DNA of 64,000 nucleotides, from the NCBI RefSeq assembly GCF_032854445.1, contig NC_088295.1, positions 63,285,249 through 63,349,248 on the forward strand, read 5' to 3'. The translations under genes and the position numbers were made by a program. The notes beneath the pieces were generated by a model. It made no database searches and was not told where the DNA came from. It worked only from the letters and a program-made list of their open reading frames with translations. The DNA comes from Liolophura sinensis (taxonomy: Eukaryota > Mollusca > Polyplacophora > Chitonida > Chitonidae). This document shows positions 24,623-38,250 of this stretch, one piece after another (the stretch's first letter is position 1; every line of letters starts with the position of its first letter).

Positions 24623-26742
24623 AAATATGGATATTTTTGTAGCGTTGGTAGAAAAATGGGGAGAAACTAGAGACGACAGAAATTTTGAGAAATGAATAAT
24701 GCATGTGTTGAAGATGGTATGTCATGACAGTTGGTATGATTTGAGTGAATCTGTGTATTAGATTAAATCCCTGATTTATGGTGTTTGCATGCTTATACGT
24801 ATGCCATAAACTTTTGAGCCAGTATAAAAATATATGCGTAGATTCAGACTCTTATACAGTCAGCATATGCCTTTCATGTTGGAAAAATGTGTGTTAAAGT
24901 TGGGTCATCCATCTGTGTGCCATATTGGGATTCATTTTGAGGAAAGGACTACACGTAGCTCAAAACATGGAGTCATCTTTTGTATCAGCAAGCCATGTAC
25001 ATGTGCATGTACTTTGCGAAGTTTTAGTTAGTACATCAGTTATGTGTGGATAGAGGAAACTCATGCTCAGCAGAAACCACTGCACCTTGCCATGCAATTG
25101 ACACACCTCCTTACTATAAGCAGCAGCCACATGTACTTAAATCCATAAAGGGTTACCTTTTCTGCTGGGACCAGAGAGGTTTATAGAAGCTCACCACCCA
25201 GTCCCACTGCAGGAAAATTAGTACTGGCACCATGTCAGTTAGAGTTTCCCTGGTATTTGTCAAGTTTGCTACGCTCTTCCTGTCCATTGACTGCATAGTT
25301 CCACGCATATGGACACGGCATGCCCTGCATGTCAACCAAAAAATCTCATATTAAAACAACCTGTGATTTCAGCTGGCAAATAAACTACGTGTTTGTCCTT
25401 AAGTGAAAAATGTCATGAGCATATCCTAAAACGTGCCCAGCTCTCTCTCTCTAATACAAAACAGCCTTTTCTTTTTGTGTCATGTATTTGTAGTTGTTGT
25501 TGGCATTTCTTCACTGCTAAATGGATACATTTTTGGATTAAAGATGTTGACCATATGCTATTAGTTTTGACTGACATCTGCTGATGTCTGCTAAGTTGAT
25601 TCCTTTGTTTTGGAGATTAAATGCTCCTGGTGTACTCCTGTAAATGATTCTAAACAGACTAGTTTGTTGTAGTTTTTATTTATAGGTTTTGGCTTTAGAT
25701 GTTTAAATTCTTAACAGTATCTATGAATTAAGGTGCTGCAGCTTCTGTCCACTTCTGTGTCTTGTGAGAAAGTTGTCCTGCTTTATGAGATTTCCATGAA
25801 CCCAAAAGATTTAATTGATCTTGGTTATATTTTTTTCTCCAAGAGCTTAAGTGGAGTCGTAGTGAAAGATTTATTTTCTGTCTACATGTATTTGTGAACA
25901 AAAAAACTTAACAAAAAAAAAAAATGGTTGGTTATCTCAAGAAAAGAGTGCAGAAATGTTTTATGTACAGCATGAGATTTGTATCAAATGTCCTCAAAGA
26001 GAGGAAGACATCTTTAAACACCTGTGTTCTCCAAGAGAGCAGGGCATCTAAAACCTGTGTCGTGAAATAGAGCAAGGCATCATAACTTTTGCCAGAAGAA
26101 TTCTATCCATTGGTGTCCCCACTAAATTTTAAACATCATATTCATCCGTTCTCACAGTATGATGTGTATTAAGAGTTGAAACTCTTAATTCCATAGTGAC
26201 CAATTATGTATGAGCAGCATTTGTATGGGTAATTTTGAAGAAATGCTTTCACTGGTTATACCATAAACATGTTGACTGCAAAGTCACATAGAATAAAAAA
26301 AAAAAAAAATAGCCAGTGATTGTTTAGAAAGTCTTTGCATGAGTGTATGCAAGTAAATGTAGTGCAGGTAGGGTGTTATCAGTCACACCCCTTGGTTGTA
26401 GTGCTTGGGTTAAGAGTCCAGAGTGTCGACTATAGCCACTGATAAGATAAGGACAGTGGTTGTTTTCAGCTGTTGTGCTGTTTTATAAATTACCGCCTTA
26501 TCTGGGCTGTGTTTGTATTCATGTCAGGTGTCTGCCACTTCACCTGTAGCCTTCAGGTCAGCAGAATAAGTCTACTACACACTTGTAATTAGTAAGAGGG
26601 TGGGGTGGGGGAGCTTTTATCTACCTGTCTGACCTTTCGGTATTCACAGTCACTCAGACTCCCAAGGCTAAATTCTCCCCTGCTTCTAGGTGATCCTTAT
26701 GAATGTTGATCAGCCAGTGCAAGATTTCTAGCCTTTTGTTGC

Positions 26743-26759
26743 ATATATATATATATATA
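26743..26759. repeat. (AT)n microsatellite
   Basis: An uninterrupted alternating AT run of 17 bases. Confidence 0.9.
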
Positions 26760-27473
26760 GTTTGGAATGAAGTGAAGTCTACAATGTTATATTTTGCTGC
26801 TTATATTATATGAATGACTTTCTGCAGACCTTTTTAGTTGATCTGGTTAAATGAAATGTAAAAGCAACAGTTCACCTGCCCTGTGGTTTTATTTTTCAAG
26901 ATAATTCTCTAACACTAATCCACAGAACATTTTGTCGGCTAAAGTATGTTGATCATTAGTATTGGTAGAAAACTTGTACAGGTATTTGTAGCATGCGTGT
27001 GTGTATGATGACACATCATATGTTTTTACTTCATAACCCATGTGAGATGGGATCTAGGGACAACTGGACCTTGTTCCTGGTTAGCTATCCTTGTCAGCAA
27101 TGTCAGGCATGTGGACGGTGTTTACCCGCAAAGACAACACAACTCCTCTGTACAGGGGTAAAAGGCAAATACCAGTGCAGCATGGCCCTTGAACTTTTTC
27201 CTCCTAACAGCTTGAAATTTCACTGCTTTTCAGTGTTTATAGTTCAGCTTTGTTGTAGTTGAACTGTTAAACGAAAGGGGCAAGAGAAATGACACACAAT
27301 GACAGACTTATTTTACTTGAAAAATTTGTGGCCTTAGTTGTAGACTTTTGCTAAAACTTCTTAGTTCAATGGCAAATGGATTTGTATCATTTTCTTCAGC
27401 ACAATTCATTGAGCAGTTGGGAGCATGCATCTTACTTAAAAGCAAAAGTTTCATTGGGTGGAGACTGCTGGAG

Positions 27474-27595
27474 CCTGTTGTACAAAGCTGTCGCAGCACT
27501 ACGCCAAGCGCAATTACCATGGTGATGTATCTCTTCACTGTATGTTGCCATGGAAAGTATGCCAAGCGCAATTTGCGACTGCTTCGTAAAACAGG
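27474..27595. mobile_element. MITE-like element with 22-bp inverted termini
   Basis: CCTGTTGTACAAAGCTGTCG at the left end and the reverse complement of the right end (CCTGTTTTACGAAGCAGTCG) differ at three positions. Inside the termini GCCAAGCGCAATT occurs on both sides as direct copies near CCATGG. The element is about 122 bp with no coding capacity, as expected for a non-autonomous DNA transposon or foldback element. Target-site duplications are not obvious. Confidence 0.65.
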
Positions 27596-27796
27596 ACCCA
27601 GGTTAAAATCTTGTGTATTGTTTACAGCAAAATGCTTATGTTGTTCAAATGTTTAATCTGTAAATTTTTTGAATACATATACAAATTTTTCAAGATAAAT
27701 GCATTTACCTTAATAATTTTGATTTTAGTTGAAAGGTTATTATAAATTTTCTTATAGTAGCATTGTGTTATCAAGCAGACTGTCTCAGTGGGAATG

Positions 27797-28020
27797 TATT
27801 GTCATTCTTCAACCTTTTCTCACGTTTGCAAGGTGTGTATTCAAGCATATTCTGAAGGAAATATTCTGTGTTGACTGATGAAATTGTACTTTTTGTGAAA
27901 CCTCGAAACTGGTCAATCTAACCAATGTAGTTGTGTCTCAAAAATCAAATTAAATATGTGCTTAAATTGCACTGAGAGTTGCACTTTTATATGCGAAAAG
28001 GTTGGGGAATTAGGGTAGCA
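27797..28020 (+). repeat. Unclassified dispersed repeat, copy 1
   Basis: About 220 bp shared with 38027-38250. Common landmarks in order are ATTCTTCAACC, GCAAGGTGT, CATATTCTGA, TATTCTGTGT, TACTTTTTGTGAA, AACCA then TGTAGT, and TTGCACTGA. No coding frame is conserved, so this is most likely a non-autonomous mobile element of unknown type. Confidence 0.7.
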
Positions 28021-28098
28021 TGTAAATTTATATGTTTGTAAGTTTAAAAAAACATTTTGGGACTAATTTGATCGTAAAGGGTTCAAAAGTTCTCAGTG

Positions 28099-28148
28099 CA
28101 ACAACAACGCACATTGCATATACATGTATGTATGCTGTGTTGTTGTTT
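28099..28148. repeat. Near-palindromic hairpin of about 50 bp
   Basis: The left arm CAACAACAACGCACA and the right arm TGTGTTGTTGTTTTT are nearly reverse complementary, and the centre TATACATGTATGTA is itself close to palindromic. The fold would be a nearly continuous imperfect stem with a tiny loop. It sits about 80 bp after copy 1 of the dispersed repeat. It may be part of a foldback element. Confidence 0.6.
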
Positions 28149-31100
28149 TTGGTCCCCTTGCGTTTCACGTATGTTTGGTAACATAGAGAGACATGTACAG
28201 AGCATTAGTGTGCTACTCGTACCATGACGCACGAATTTGTCCAGGCATGGCCCTGTCTATATTTACTGCTGTCTTGTCTATTTTAGTTGAGGATTTAAGG
28301 CTGGACTGGCTTGTGTTTGTTTACAAAACTTTAGGATTTCAGTGCCAGTTCCATGGTGTTGCATAAATGTTGTAATTGGGGAGACTGCATGGACAAAGTA
28401 GAGCAAGACGCTGCATGTTTAAGCATACGGGAGACGTATAGCGCATATGGGAGACCTATCTGTCACTCTTTAACCTGGGAGGTAGGGTCGACAGGTAGTC
28501 GTTAGTTTTGTCAAGATGGAGTTAAGCCCAAAACAAACTCTGGACCAAGTTTACAGATAGTTGGTCTAACACAACCTGGAGATAGAGATGCTCATTCACT
28601 GGTTTATACTTGCCCTGTTCAAAGGGATGTAACTGTCGTGAGCTTCAGAATGAGAACAGCAATTTGCTGATTCAGCATTTTGTTTTGAGCCGTAGTGCTA
28701 CTGTATTATCAACTACAACTGTTTCTCTCAAATGGTTCAGGGTAGGATTTTGTTATTGTTCATGTAGCTAGTGGACATGCAGATATGACGTGGGTACGTT
28801 TTAATTGTTACATGATGTATGTAATGCTCATTGAAGATTCATGACAGAAGTGGACTGTGCTAGGAATTCATGGTAGAATCCAGCTAATAAAATAAAATGT
28901 TCTTCTGAAACCATCATAAATTTTCTTTTTGTGTGTTTGAATTCATTACGAAGTGTGAAGCAAATCTGAAATCAAATCTGCATGTTCATGTATATTTCAT
29001 AATTGAAATGAATGTTGAGTACAGCCTGGGATTAGTTATTTGTTTATGTGTTTGCAAAAATATGTAAACTTAAAAATATTCTTCAGTGACACCAGTTTGT
29101 GACTTTCTGTGCTTGAACTCAGACTTCAGTGTTAGGGATGAACCGAGTGTTTACATCTTCTTCATATCACAGTTATTTGGTTTTAAATGAAGACAAACGT
29201 TAGACTTTGGTGAGCTGATTGGTGAAGGTCAGACAATCACCAGTCTGTTAGACTGCTTAATTTCATCCCTCTCACTCTGAGACTTCCAACAGTCCAAATG
29301 TTATCATGTTAACCAAGATCTTGTTAGCTTCCAGAAGCCCAGCTGGAACAAAATCTGTCTATGCCGGTCTCCAAGGCTAATACATCATGCTCTGTATCAG
29401 AGCATCCACATTGCCAGGCTTTTGTTTTGTAATGGAGCAGAAAATTAGATCTTTAAGTGTACCGGGCCATCAAGGCTTTCTACTATGGTGGGCTGATAGA
29501 TAACACTAAATATACATAGATTTTGCCCTCAGTAAACCCAAATCAGTGATAAGCAGTTTTAGAGGGACGCTGCTCACCAGGTCCAAACTTGTGGTCTTTG
29601 ACACCAGTCACCCTGGGTCATCACTTCTACCAATGCCCATGGAATCAATCCATGGGAAGATTTTAACCTAACTGAAACTTTTGGTGCGTTTTGAGAGAGG
29701 TCCACCATTATCCTTTTGTAGCCTCATGGATTGCTGATCATCTGTTAAGATAGAATTACACCTGAAAACCTTATTGTGGTGATTTTTGTTTCTCTACTAC
29801 TTCTCAAGTTACTTTTAGTATTAAGGTCAAAGCTTATTTCAGATGATCACGGTGACTGGTTAAGAAAGTTGTGAGTTAATATTCCAGCCATGGAACAATA
29901 TTGAGAAAATACTTTTTTTATGAATGATTCTAAGATGAAGGGTTGATTTTCTAAGCCATGAGCCATTGTAGGAAAATATATGACAAATTTTAAACAAGGT
30001 TATTTATCTAGTGTTAAGTGACTTTAATAGTACTGAACTTCTATAAATTGCCATTTAACTGCATGGTTCTAATAATCTAATAATATCTAGATGCTCATTT
30101 ATCATTTTAGTACAGTCAAAGGGGCCAGCTTGGTGGCAGGGATTCACCATTATAAAGCTTTGTAGTTTAACCATAACAAACAGTAGATAGGTAGTCCTTT
30201 ACCATCAGCTGTAAGTATTTAGTCCCATTGTTGAGAAGGTTCTGAGTTATAAGCCTCTGTGTATATCAGTGTCTACCTAAAGCTGTCAACATATCATGAT
30301 AAAAATGCAGGGTGGCAGACAGGAAAGCAAACAAAAGAAATAACAGTCTGCCTTTATATATCATAACTGTCATGATAATAGCTCCCCACACCCTTTCCCA
30401 TTCCCATCCTACGCGCACGCTGCTCCCCAAAAAGCAGCAGTGGGCCACTAATTGTTATCTGCCTTACCCCTGCCGACTGAAACAGATCCAGAACAGGTGT
30501 GAACTTCAGGGCATCTGCATTTCCGGCCGGGGGAAAACAGACTGTTGTTTTTATGTTCATATTTTGACAATCGTCATTGTCAATGGTAGTAAATGCAGTA
30601 AAAGGCCCATTCCTTATTGATGTTGTTCTGTATGGGAAGGTGGGCCCCTTCAGAAAGTGCTGTCAGCTTTTGAGACATTAGCACCCACTATGGACCTCCT
30701 CTTATTGATGTTGTGAGTTCAAATCCTGTGCATTTCAATTGTACAGAAGTATTTTTCTTTTTGTTATATGCATATATACATGAAAAACCTTGACATTTAT
30801 GTACAAGGACCCCTGGCAACATGAAAATACTTTACACTATTTGTTGAAGTTAAGCCTTAGTGAACCCATTGCTTTCCAGAATCAGACATAGCATTAGAAT
30901 AAGCAAATTTCATTTAAGTTGACAGTCATTTCCAAAAAGTGAAGACATATATTTGATATCTACATTATGTATCTATGGCTGCAATATTTGTAATGTTAAG
31001 CCATAAATCTTTCATCCACTTTAATTGTATCAAAAATGTTGTGAAAGAAATCAGATTAGGTTCACTTTGATGATATACCTGGTGATGATCCTAACAGGCT

Positions 31101-31280
31101 GTTAGGATTGAAGTTTAAATAAGGTTAAAGCTTGCTGAACGTTTGGTAATAAAAGAAATTGTTGTTGTCCTCTTTCTGAAAGTACCTGGTCGAGTCACAC
31201 CCATGGCCTTAAAAAAGTGGAAGTTGTAACTTCCTTTCTTGGCATTCAGCGTTAAGGGGATAGTGATGATAGTAGTATGG

Positions 31281-31516
31281 GGATAGTGAAATGACTGGTT
31301 GAGCCGTATTAGTATAATGGCTTGGGCAAGGCAACTTACGTGCCTTCAGCTTCAGTGAAACAGCACTAGATTAAAGAGCAATGGAAATCTGTCCTACAAC
31401 AGGGAGGCACATTACATGCACTCTAAGGATTCCTTCATACTATTAAAAATTGTTAAGTTCTGATATTAAAACCCAAGCACGCACTCACTCACCCAGTCAC
31501 TCACTCACTCACTTAC
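31281..31516 (+). mobile_element. SINE family B, 5'-truncated copy, plus strand
   Basis: The body matches the reverse complement of 20605-20860: GGATAGTG, then AGGCACATTACATGCACTC, TTAAAAATTGTTAAGT, CCCAAGCACGCACTCACTC and a (CACT)n end. The tRNA-like head is missing. The shared 3' tail of ACTC repeats defines the family. Confidence 0.8.
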
Positions 31517-31924
31517 TTTTGTTGTATGTCTTGCAAAATGTTTAAGAAACTTAGGTTTATCTGGCCCTGTACAGTGTCAGTAGTATGCTGAATAAAGAGG
31601 TTTCATAAAGGTGAAATTCAATATATTTTGTCAGGGCCCTTAAGAAAGTGTTTTGGGATTATTGTCTGTGAATTTGTGTGTCATGTTACCAAGCTGTTTT
31701 GTTAAGATAAAAACCTTACAGGAGTGAAGAGCATCCAGAAATGTCAGAAGCCCAATTGTCAACAGTACATGAAACACGATCTGGTGTTTGTACTGAACTT
31801 AAACTGTGAACAGTGTTTGACAGGGAGGATCAAATAGTCAGTGAGGGTCACTTCCACTTGTCAAGATTGGCACCTGGTACATGTACATGCAATAAGAGTT
31901 GGCCATTGTAAAAACAACATTGAA

Positions 31925-32858
31925 TTGTGCACTAAGGTATTAATATATTCACTATGTGCACTATGGTATTAACATATTTGCTATGTGCACTATGGTATTA
32001 ACATATTTGTTATGTGCACTATGGTATTAACATATTTGCTATGTGCACTATGGTATTAACATATTCGCTATGTGCACTATGGTATTAACATTCGCTATGT
32101 GCACTATGGTATTGACATATTTGCTGCGTGCACTATGGTATTTACATATTCGCTATGTGCAGTATGGTATTAACATATTCGTTATGTGCACTGTGGTATT
32201 AACATATTAACTATGTGCACTATGGGATTAACATATTCGCTATGTGCACTATGGTATTAACATTTGTTATGTGCACTATGGTATTAACATATTCGTTATG
32301 TGCACTGTGGTATTAACATATTAGCTATGTGCACTATGGGATTAACATATTCGCTATGTGCAGTATGGTATTAACATTTGCTATGTGCACTATGGTATTA
32401 ATATTCACTATGTGCACTACGGTATTAACATTTTAGCTATTTGCACTATGGTATTAACATAATTGTTATGTGCACTGTGGTATTAACATATTAGCTATGT
32501 GCACTATGGGATTAACATATTCGGTTTGCACACTGTGGTACTAACATTCGCTATGTGCACTGTGGTACTAACATTCGCTATGTGCACTGTGGTATTAACA
32601 TATTCGCTATGTGCACTGTGGTATTAACATATTCGCTGTGTGCACTACAGTATTAACATTTTAGTTATGTGCACTATAGTATTAACATATTAGCTATGTG
32701 CACTGTGGTATTAACATATTCGCTATGTTCACTGTCGTATTAACATATTCGCTGTGTGCACTGTGGTATTAACAGATTCGCTACGTGCACTACTTTATTA
32801 ACAGATTAACTACGTGCACTACGGTATTAACATATTAACTATGTGCATTATGGTATTT
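31925..32858. repeat. 29-bp minisatellite, about 32 units
   Basis: Tandem copies of a unit read as CTATGTGCACTATGGTATTA followed by ACATATTCG. Several units lack 3-4 bases around ATATT, and TATGGTA alternates with TGTGGTA. Each unit carries the palindrome GTGCAC. No frame remains open across the array. Confidence 0.95.
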
Positions 32859-35607
32859 CACAATGTCTTTGCAGTCATATTTAATTCTGTTCTGATTAAA
32901 TTTTATTTTTTAACTTAAATTTTTTTTCACTTTTATAATGGTGGTTTTAAGGTTGAAGGAAAACTGGAATACCTATCAGTAAATTATTTACAAAATTTCC
33001 CACTTGTGACGTACATCAGTGCATACCATATTGGTGGAAGACAGACTTACAAGGACTGTTGACCATTTATTGTCACCAGGACCGTGCCAACAGTACTAGC
33101 ATAAAAATTCAGAAATTCTTCATCTGTGTTCACTGGATTGAATGTGTAATATGTTGTGTCATTTGGAGTTTAAAATTGGTAATTAGAGATATAGAGATAT
33201 CATCTCATTATCATGTATACATTGTATGTGTAGGTAAATGCACTTTTGTCTTTTGACTGGTGTTCAAAACCCAATGCCACACTTCCTGAAAGACAATGTC
33301 AAAAAGGCACATGCATACATGTGTGATAAGCAAAAAGTTTTCAACTGAACAAATATATCTAAAACAACGCTGTGTGAACATGTAAAATGAGGAGGTTTCT
33401 GGTTAAAGTGGCCTTTCTCTTGCTGGCAGGAGTTTCTGTTGGAGTCCACCTTGGCCCCCTTTTGTGAACCTGCCCAGAGAGGGGATGGTGGGGAGAACCT
33501 TCTCCCTGCCCTCTTATCTAAACACAGGCTGTCTTAGACTTGGATTGGCAGATCTTAAGTTCCTCACACGATCCAGATGATATTGTTTGGCTTTCTCCTT
33601 GCACAAGAGGTCTTCTCAGTAGTTGGCCTGAGCAGTAAGGTTTACTCAACCACAAACAGACTGTATCAGGTTGGCCTACTCCAAACTTTGCTGCTTTCGC
33701 CATGGTAATGCTAGAGCTCTAATCTACCCTCCCCTGTTGATGGGTGAAATTTCCTATTTACTGATGGATGTACAGATTCAAACCATTGCCTCCTGAAAAC
33801 CCTTATCCACTATCTCAGCACCATATGTTTGACTTGTGGTCCTAATTCCTGATTTGGGCGTGAAGTTTGTGAGGGCTATATCAACCAACCTTAGACATAA
33901 TATGACCAAACATCAGATTTGTTAAGTAAACTTTTTCCGCATTCTTTGCCTCCCTGTAGTGTTATCTTATTCTCTTCCTGTCACAAAATGTTGAAGGAAT
34001 TCACCCTTTGCAGAGTAAACAGTCCAGGAGACAGATTACATCTCGCTACTGTTATTTCTACCCCTAATTTGTGACCGTGTTTTCCGTTTTTTTGGCTGTT
34101 CTGTGAAGCAGTGCATTGCTTCTTGTCTGCAATTTCGACATAAATTTTAAAGATTTTGTTTCTCTATATGGTCTGTATGGTTGTTAATATCGTTTCAGTA
34201 TTACTAGGCAGTGTGTAATGGTCTTTTGTCTGATATATACTTTATTTCAGTGTTCTCTTTGTCTTTAAGGACATTACAAGAATTGATCCTAGGGTCCCAT
34301 TCATTAGGCAATCTGTCTAAATCCCTCAAACACCTCCATCTGGTGTACATCTTACAGCTTAAAGAAGAAAATCTAAACTGTACTGAATGCAAAACATGCC
34401 TTTTTGTCTTTAATATAAAGTTCAAAATTTGCAGGGCAGAATTATTCATTTGATGGTTGTTTAATTCCATAATTCTCAAGAATACGTCATTTACCTGTAA
34501 AAGGTGGCTGTCAGTGTAATGGGTGGAGTGAACCTTTTGCCAAGTACTAGTAACTGACAAACTTTTCCAAGTGATAGTAGGAAAAAACGGTTGACGTGAC
34601 CAAATTCCTGGACCCATATACATGTAGACACCAGATACTTCTTCACAGACAGAAGAAAGCTGATAGGCTGTCAGCAGTGTCAAAATGAAAAGAGGAAGAA
34701 TCTGTACTGGTGCAGTGGATGCTGTGATATTTTGATGTGTAATTCATAGTGCTATATTTACCGTTAGATGGTAAAAAATTAGAATGCACTTACATATATG
34801 CACTTTTTAATGTTTTAAATTTTAATAGAAGGTGAAAGTGTTCAGAAATAATGATGTTATAGGCATTTTTTTTTTCTTAAAGATTTACTGAAGGGTTGTC
34901 TATGTTTCTGTATGTGTGTTTTATTGGCAGCTATACGGTACTAGGCACATATGTGCATGACAGCTTCCCTATATGTGTAGGTGCAGTTGATAAACCAGGC
35001 CTTGAACACATATACCTTCTCCCATGAACCTTTGCCTAAACATGTCAGCTTGAAAGAATGTCATAACTCTTAACATCTTATTACGTTGTCAGAATGCCAC
35101 AAGAAAAATAGCCGCGGAGTTAAAATAGCAAAAGTCTTGACAAATTATGAGAAATTCTTAACAGTCTCAAATAGCCCTGGATTTTCTTATGCGCATTCCT
35201 AGTGGAGTCGAATGACTGGTGAAGACTTTAGGCCAAAAGGTTGACTAACTTATGTGCGCAGATGTTTTCGAATCCCAATTCACATTTAGTGTAGATTTGA
35301 ATAGTTTTTAGATTGCAAATTTTGTGTATTCAGAATACTCATTGTCTGTCAAATATTCGCATCAGACATTTCAAATACGTACCTTCTGAAAAAAGATTTT
35401 AATAGCAAATATACGTAAGCTCCCATTGGCTTAGTGGTACAAGGTCTACATGATAAGAGTTGTGGAACCCATGGGCATTCATTAAGCAAGGCGTACGTAG
35501 ACCTTTGCTCATAAGCAACTGGTCCAGCTATACAAAGCTCACCTGCACATAATGCGCACGCAAAACAATTTGACTAAACACTGTGATGGTGAGAAACTGT
35601 ATATCAT

Positions 35608-35705
35608 CAACAAGAAGCAAACGCATCTGTCACCAGCAATACGCAAACACCTCTGTCACCAGCAAGACGCAAACACCTCTGTCACCAGCAAGAAGCAAGC
35701 ACATG
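35608..35705. repeat. 26-bp tandem repeat, 3.8 copies
   Basis: Units CAGCAAGACGCAAACACCTC with a TGTCAC end start at 35608, 35634, 35660 and 35686, the last incomplete. Differences are few. Confidence 0.85.
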
Positions 35706-38026
35706 TAGATTGATAGAACTGTATGCTACTAGACGTTTTGAGTTGAAGGGAAGGAGAACAGGTTAAACTGTGAGGAGTCACCTCACGGTTTGTGACATGA
35801 TTGTTATCACCTCTTGCAAAATTATAGCCAATCATTTTTGATAGGATGTATAAATACATCGATCAAAATGTAAGGATATCTAGTAAAGCAAAGGTTACAA
35901 GAAGCTACCCCCATTTCGTGCTAAAGAAAAACTATTGCTTCTATCTTCAAATATTAGTTCACTGATGAAATAGAAAACAGAACAGTCAAGGTTCCTGAGA
36001 CTTTGTTGTTAAGAAATGGTACTGTGGTAATGTTGTACATGTATCAGTGTACTGGTACCTTACTGTATTCATAGAGTTTCGGCTGTAATGCAGAACCTGT
36101 ATCATTCACAGACTCAGTATATGTCTGTTTGCATATTCTTTCATTTGTACATGGAACAGTACTTTCTGTGTTGCTCTTCAGAAATATGCTTTACAGATTT
36201 ATTGTGACAGGTTGATTCTGATGTACATCTCACTTTATACTGTGTTACACCGCTCAGACTTTCCGGGTTAATATGTTTCCCCAATTCCAGTCTGAGAATA
36301 TATGTTAGTTTATAACAGGCCTGGACATGATACTACACAGGAGTTCTTGGATCATATTCCTTAGAGTAGCCTGTTAAGCCGGATGATTGATGTTCATTAA
36401 TAACAAATATAGATGTAGTAGAGAGAGAGGCCGAGGAGTTCGCCAGGCTTCTGGTAATGTCATCTGCCTTTCTGCCTGCACCTCCATCTAATTATCCCAA
36501 GGCCTACTCCAGTGATGCTGTTTTGACTTTACCAACACCCAAGCCTAAACACATCTGTAAGGCTCAATCATATACCCCCTCCCCCTTCCAACACCTGGCA
36601 TCTGTCAATCAAGCCTTGATTGATTTGTTGTGTCTGTTGGTGATGAAGGGCAGTGGACAATGCCCCATCATTGCACCCCAGATATTGACTTCAGTCATTT
36701 GATAGCCAGCAGTATTACATCTGGAAACAGCGGGCAAATGGCATTGGATCTACCACTCATCAGTGAAACTCATCTACCCAGCCTAATTCGCTTTTCCTTT
36801 TTCTCCAGCTAAACTGATCACCCCAGAGGGAGTTGCTTGCTAACTTGACAGTGCCTGTGTGCCTCTCTCCCAGTCCATGGGCCTATGTCAGTTGGTTCGC
36901 TACAAGGGAAATCAACCCGCTGTGGGTAAACAAGAAACCCTGGCAGTGTGTAGAAGTATAATTACAAAACTTATATTCTTTACAACTGATACTATCAATC
37001 TCTATTTAGTATTATTGAACAAGGACTTAATTAACACCATGCCAGTGAAAACAAGTATCGTTTTTCTGGCAAAATATTACACATCTCATTTTGGGGAAGG
37101 CTATTTTGATTTTTTGCCAGAGGAACGAGGAAATTGCTGCCACTGTGTGTCTTAGACTTGAATTGGCCGTGGGTGAAATGGTTCATTTGATCAAGAAATA
37201 CAGAGACATGCCACTTTATTTTACTGACGAGGCACTCCTCTTAAATGACTACTTCGGCATGCCAGTTAAACACTGTTGCAGGCCAGCTGACTTCATGTAT
37301 GTGAACAATTGTTCTTGTAATGGCCTGACATACAGGAAATACAATCACAGAAATCTTGGAATGTGATAGGTCGGCTGCTTACAGCAGTAGTTTCCTATCA
37401 TCTTCATGTCATGATTAGAAAAGAAGGCCTAGTTGCCACTGATTAAGCCGGTGTTGGCAGGAGCTGACAGCCACTGACATCGTTAGTAATATTTAGATCA
37501 GCCATAAGTGCTTCCAGTGGCAAACCTCCCCTCCTCCTCGCTGACTGGCTGACCCTTCAAGAATGCTGATCTCTCTAAGAATCAAGTCATACGCCTTTTC
37601 CCTCCATGCGCTCAAACAGACAAACCAGGAGCCCAGTTACCTCATCCCCACACATGTAACACTTCGCTTTGTTTATTAATTTCTCGCTGATGTCTGCATG
37701 CCTTGAGAGACGGTATCCTGGACTCAAGTGGCATAAGATGTCACCAACATATGGTTTGAATGTGTCAGTGTTTGGCACAAACAATAGAAAACGATACACT
37801 CGTTTTTGCACCCGCTGATCTGGCAGGGTGTTCTTGAGGTGTCAGCCATGTCAGAGCACAACCACCAGGTTTTTTCTACCCATGTTTACATTTAGTGTGG
37901 GTGTTACGTCTCATCTCACAATGCAATCATGTCATTTTTAGTGTTTTGTGTCAAAACATATTTTAAGGATATCAAAATAACTCCTGATTTCATCATGCTA
38001 GGCTGTGATACTCACAAATATGGAGC

Positions 38027-38250
38027 TACTGTAATTCTTCAACCTATTCGCATGTTCGCAAGGTGTTTGTTTAAGTATATTCTGAGGGCATTATTCTGTG
38101 TAGGCTGATAAAATTATACTTTTTTGTGAAGCCCTTAAATCATCCAACACAACCAGTGTAGTTTGTCTCCAAAATCAGATGAAAGATGTGTTTATGTTGC
38201 ACTGAACGCTGCTCCTTCATAAACAGAAAGGTTGAGGAAGTAGGTAGATA
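38027..38250 (+). repeat. Unclassified dispersed repeat, copy 2
   Basis: The second copy of the repeat at 27797, in the same orientation and about 10.2 kb away. Similarity fades after GGTTGAGGAAGTAGG, giving an approximate 3' boundary. The 5' boundary is near ACTGTAATTCTTCAACC. Confidence 0.7.

Noticed and set aside
34204-34683. 159-codon open frame on the minus strand, among the longest in the window
   Set aside because: With about 62% AT, a rough hand estimate gives a fair chance of one such frame in 64 kb over six frames. The peptide has no recognisable motif and lacks splice or promoter context.
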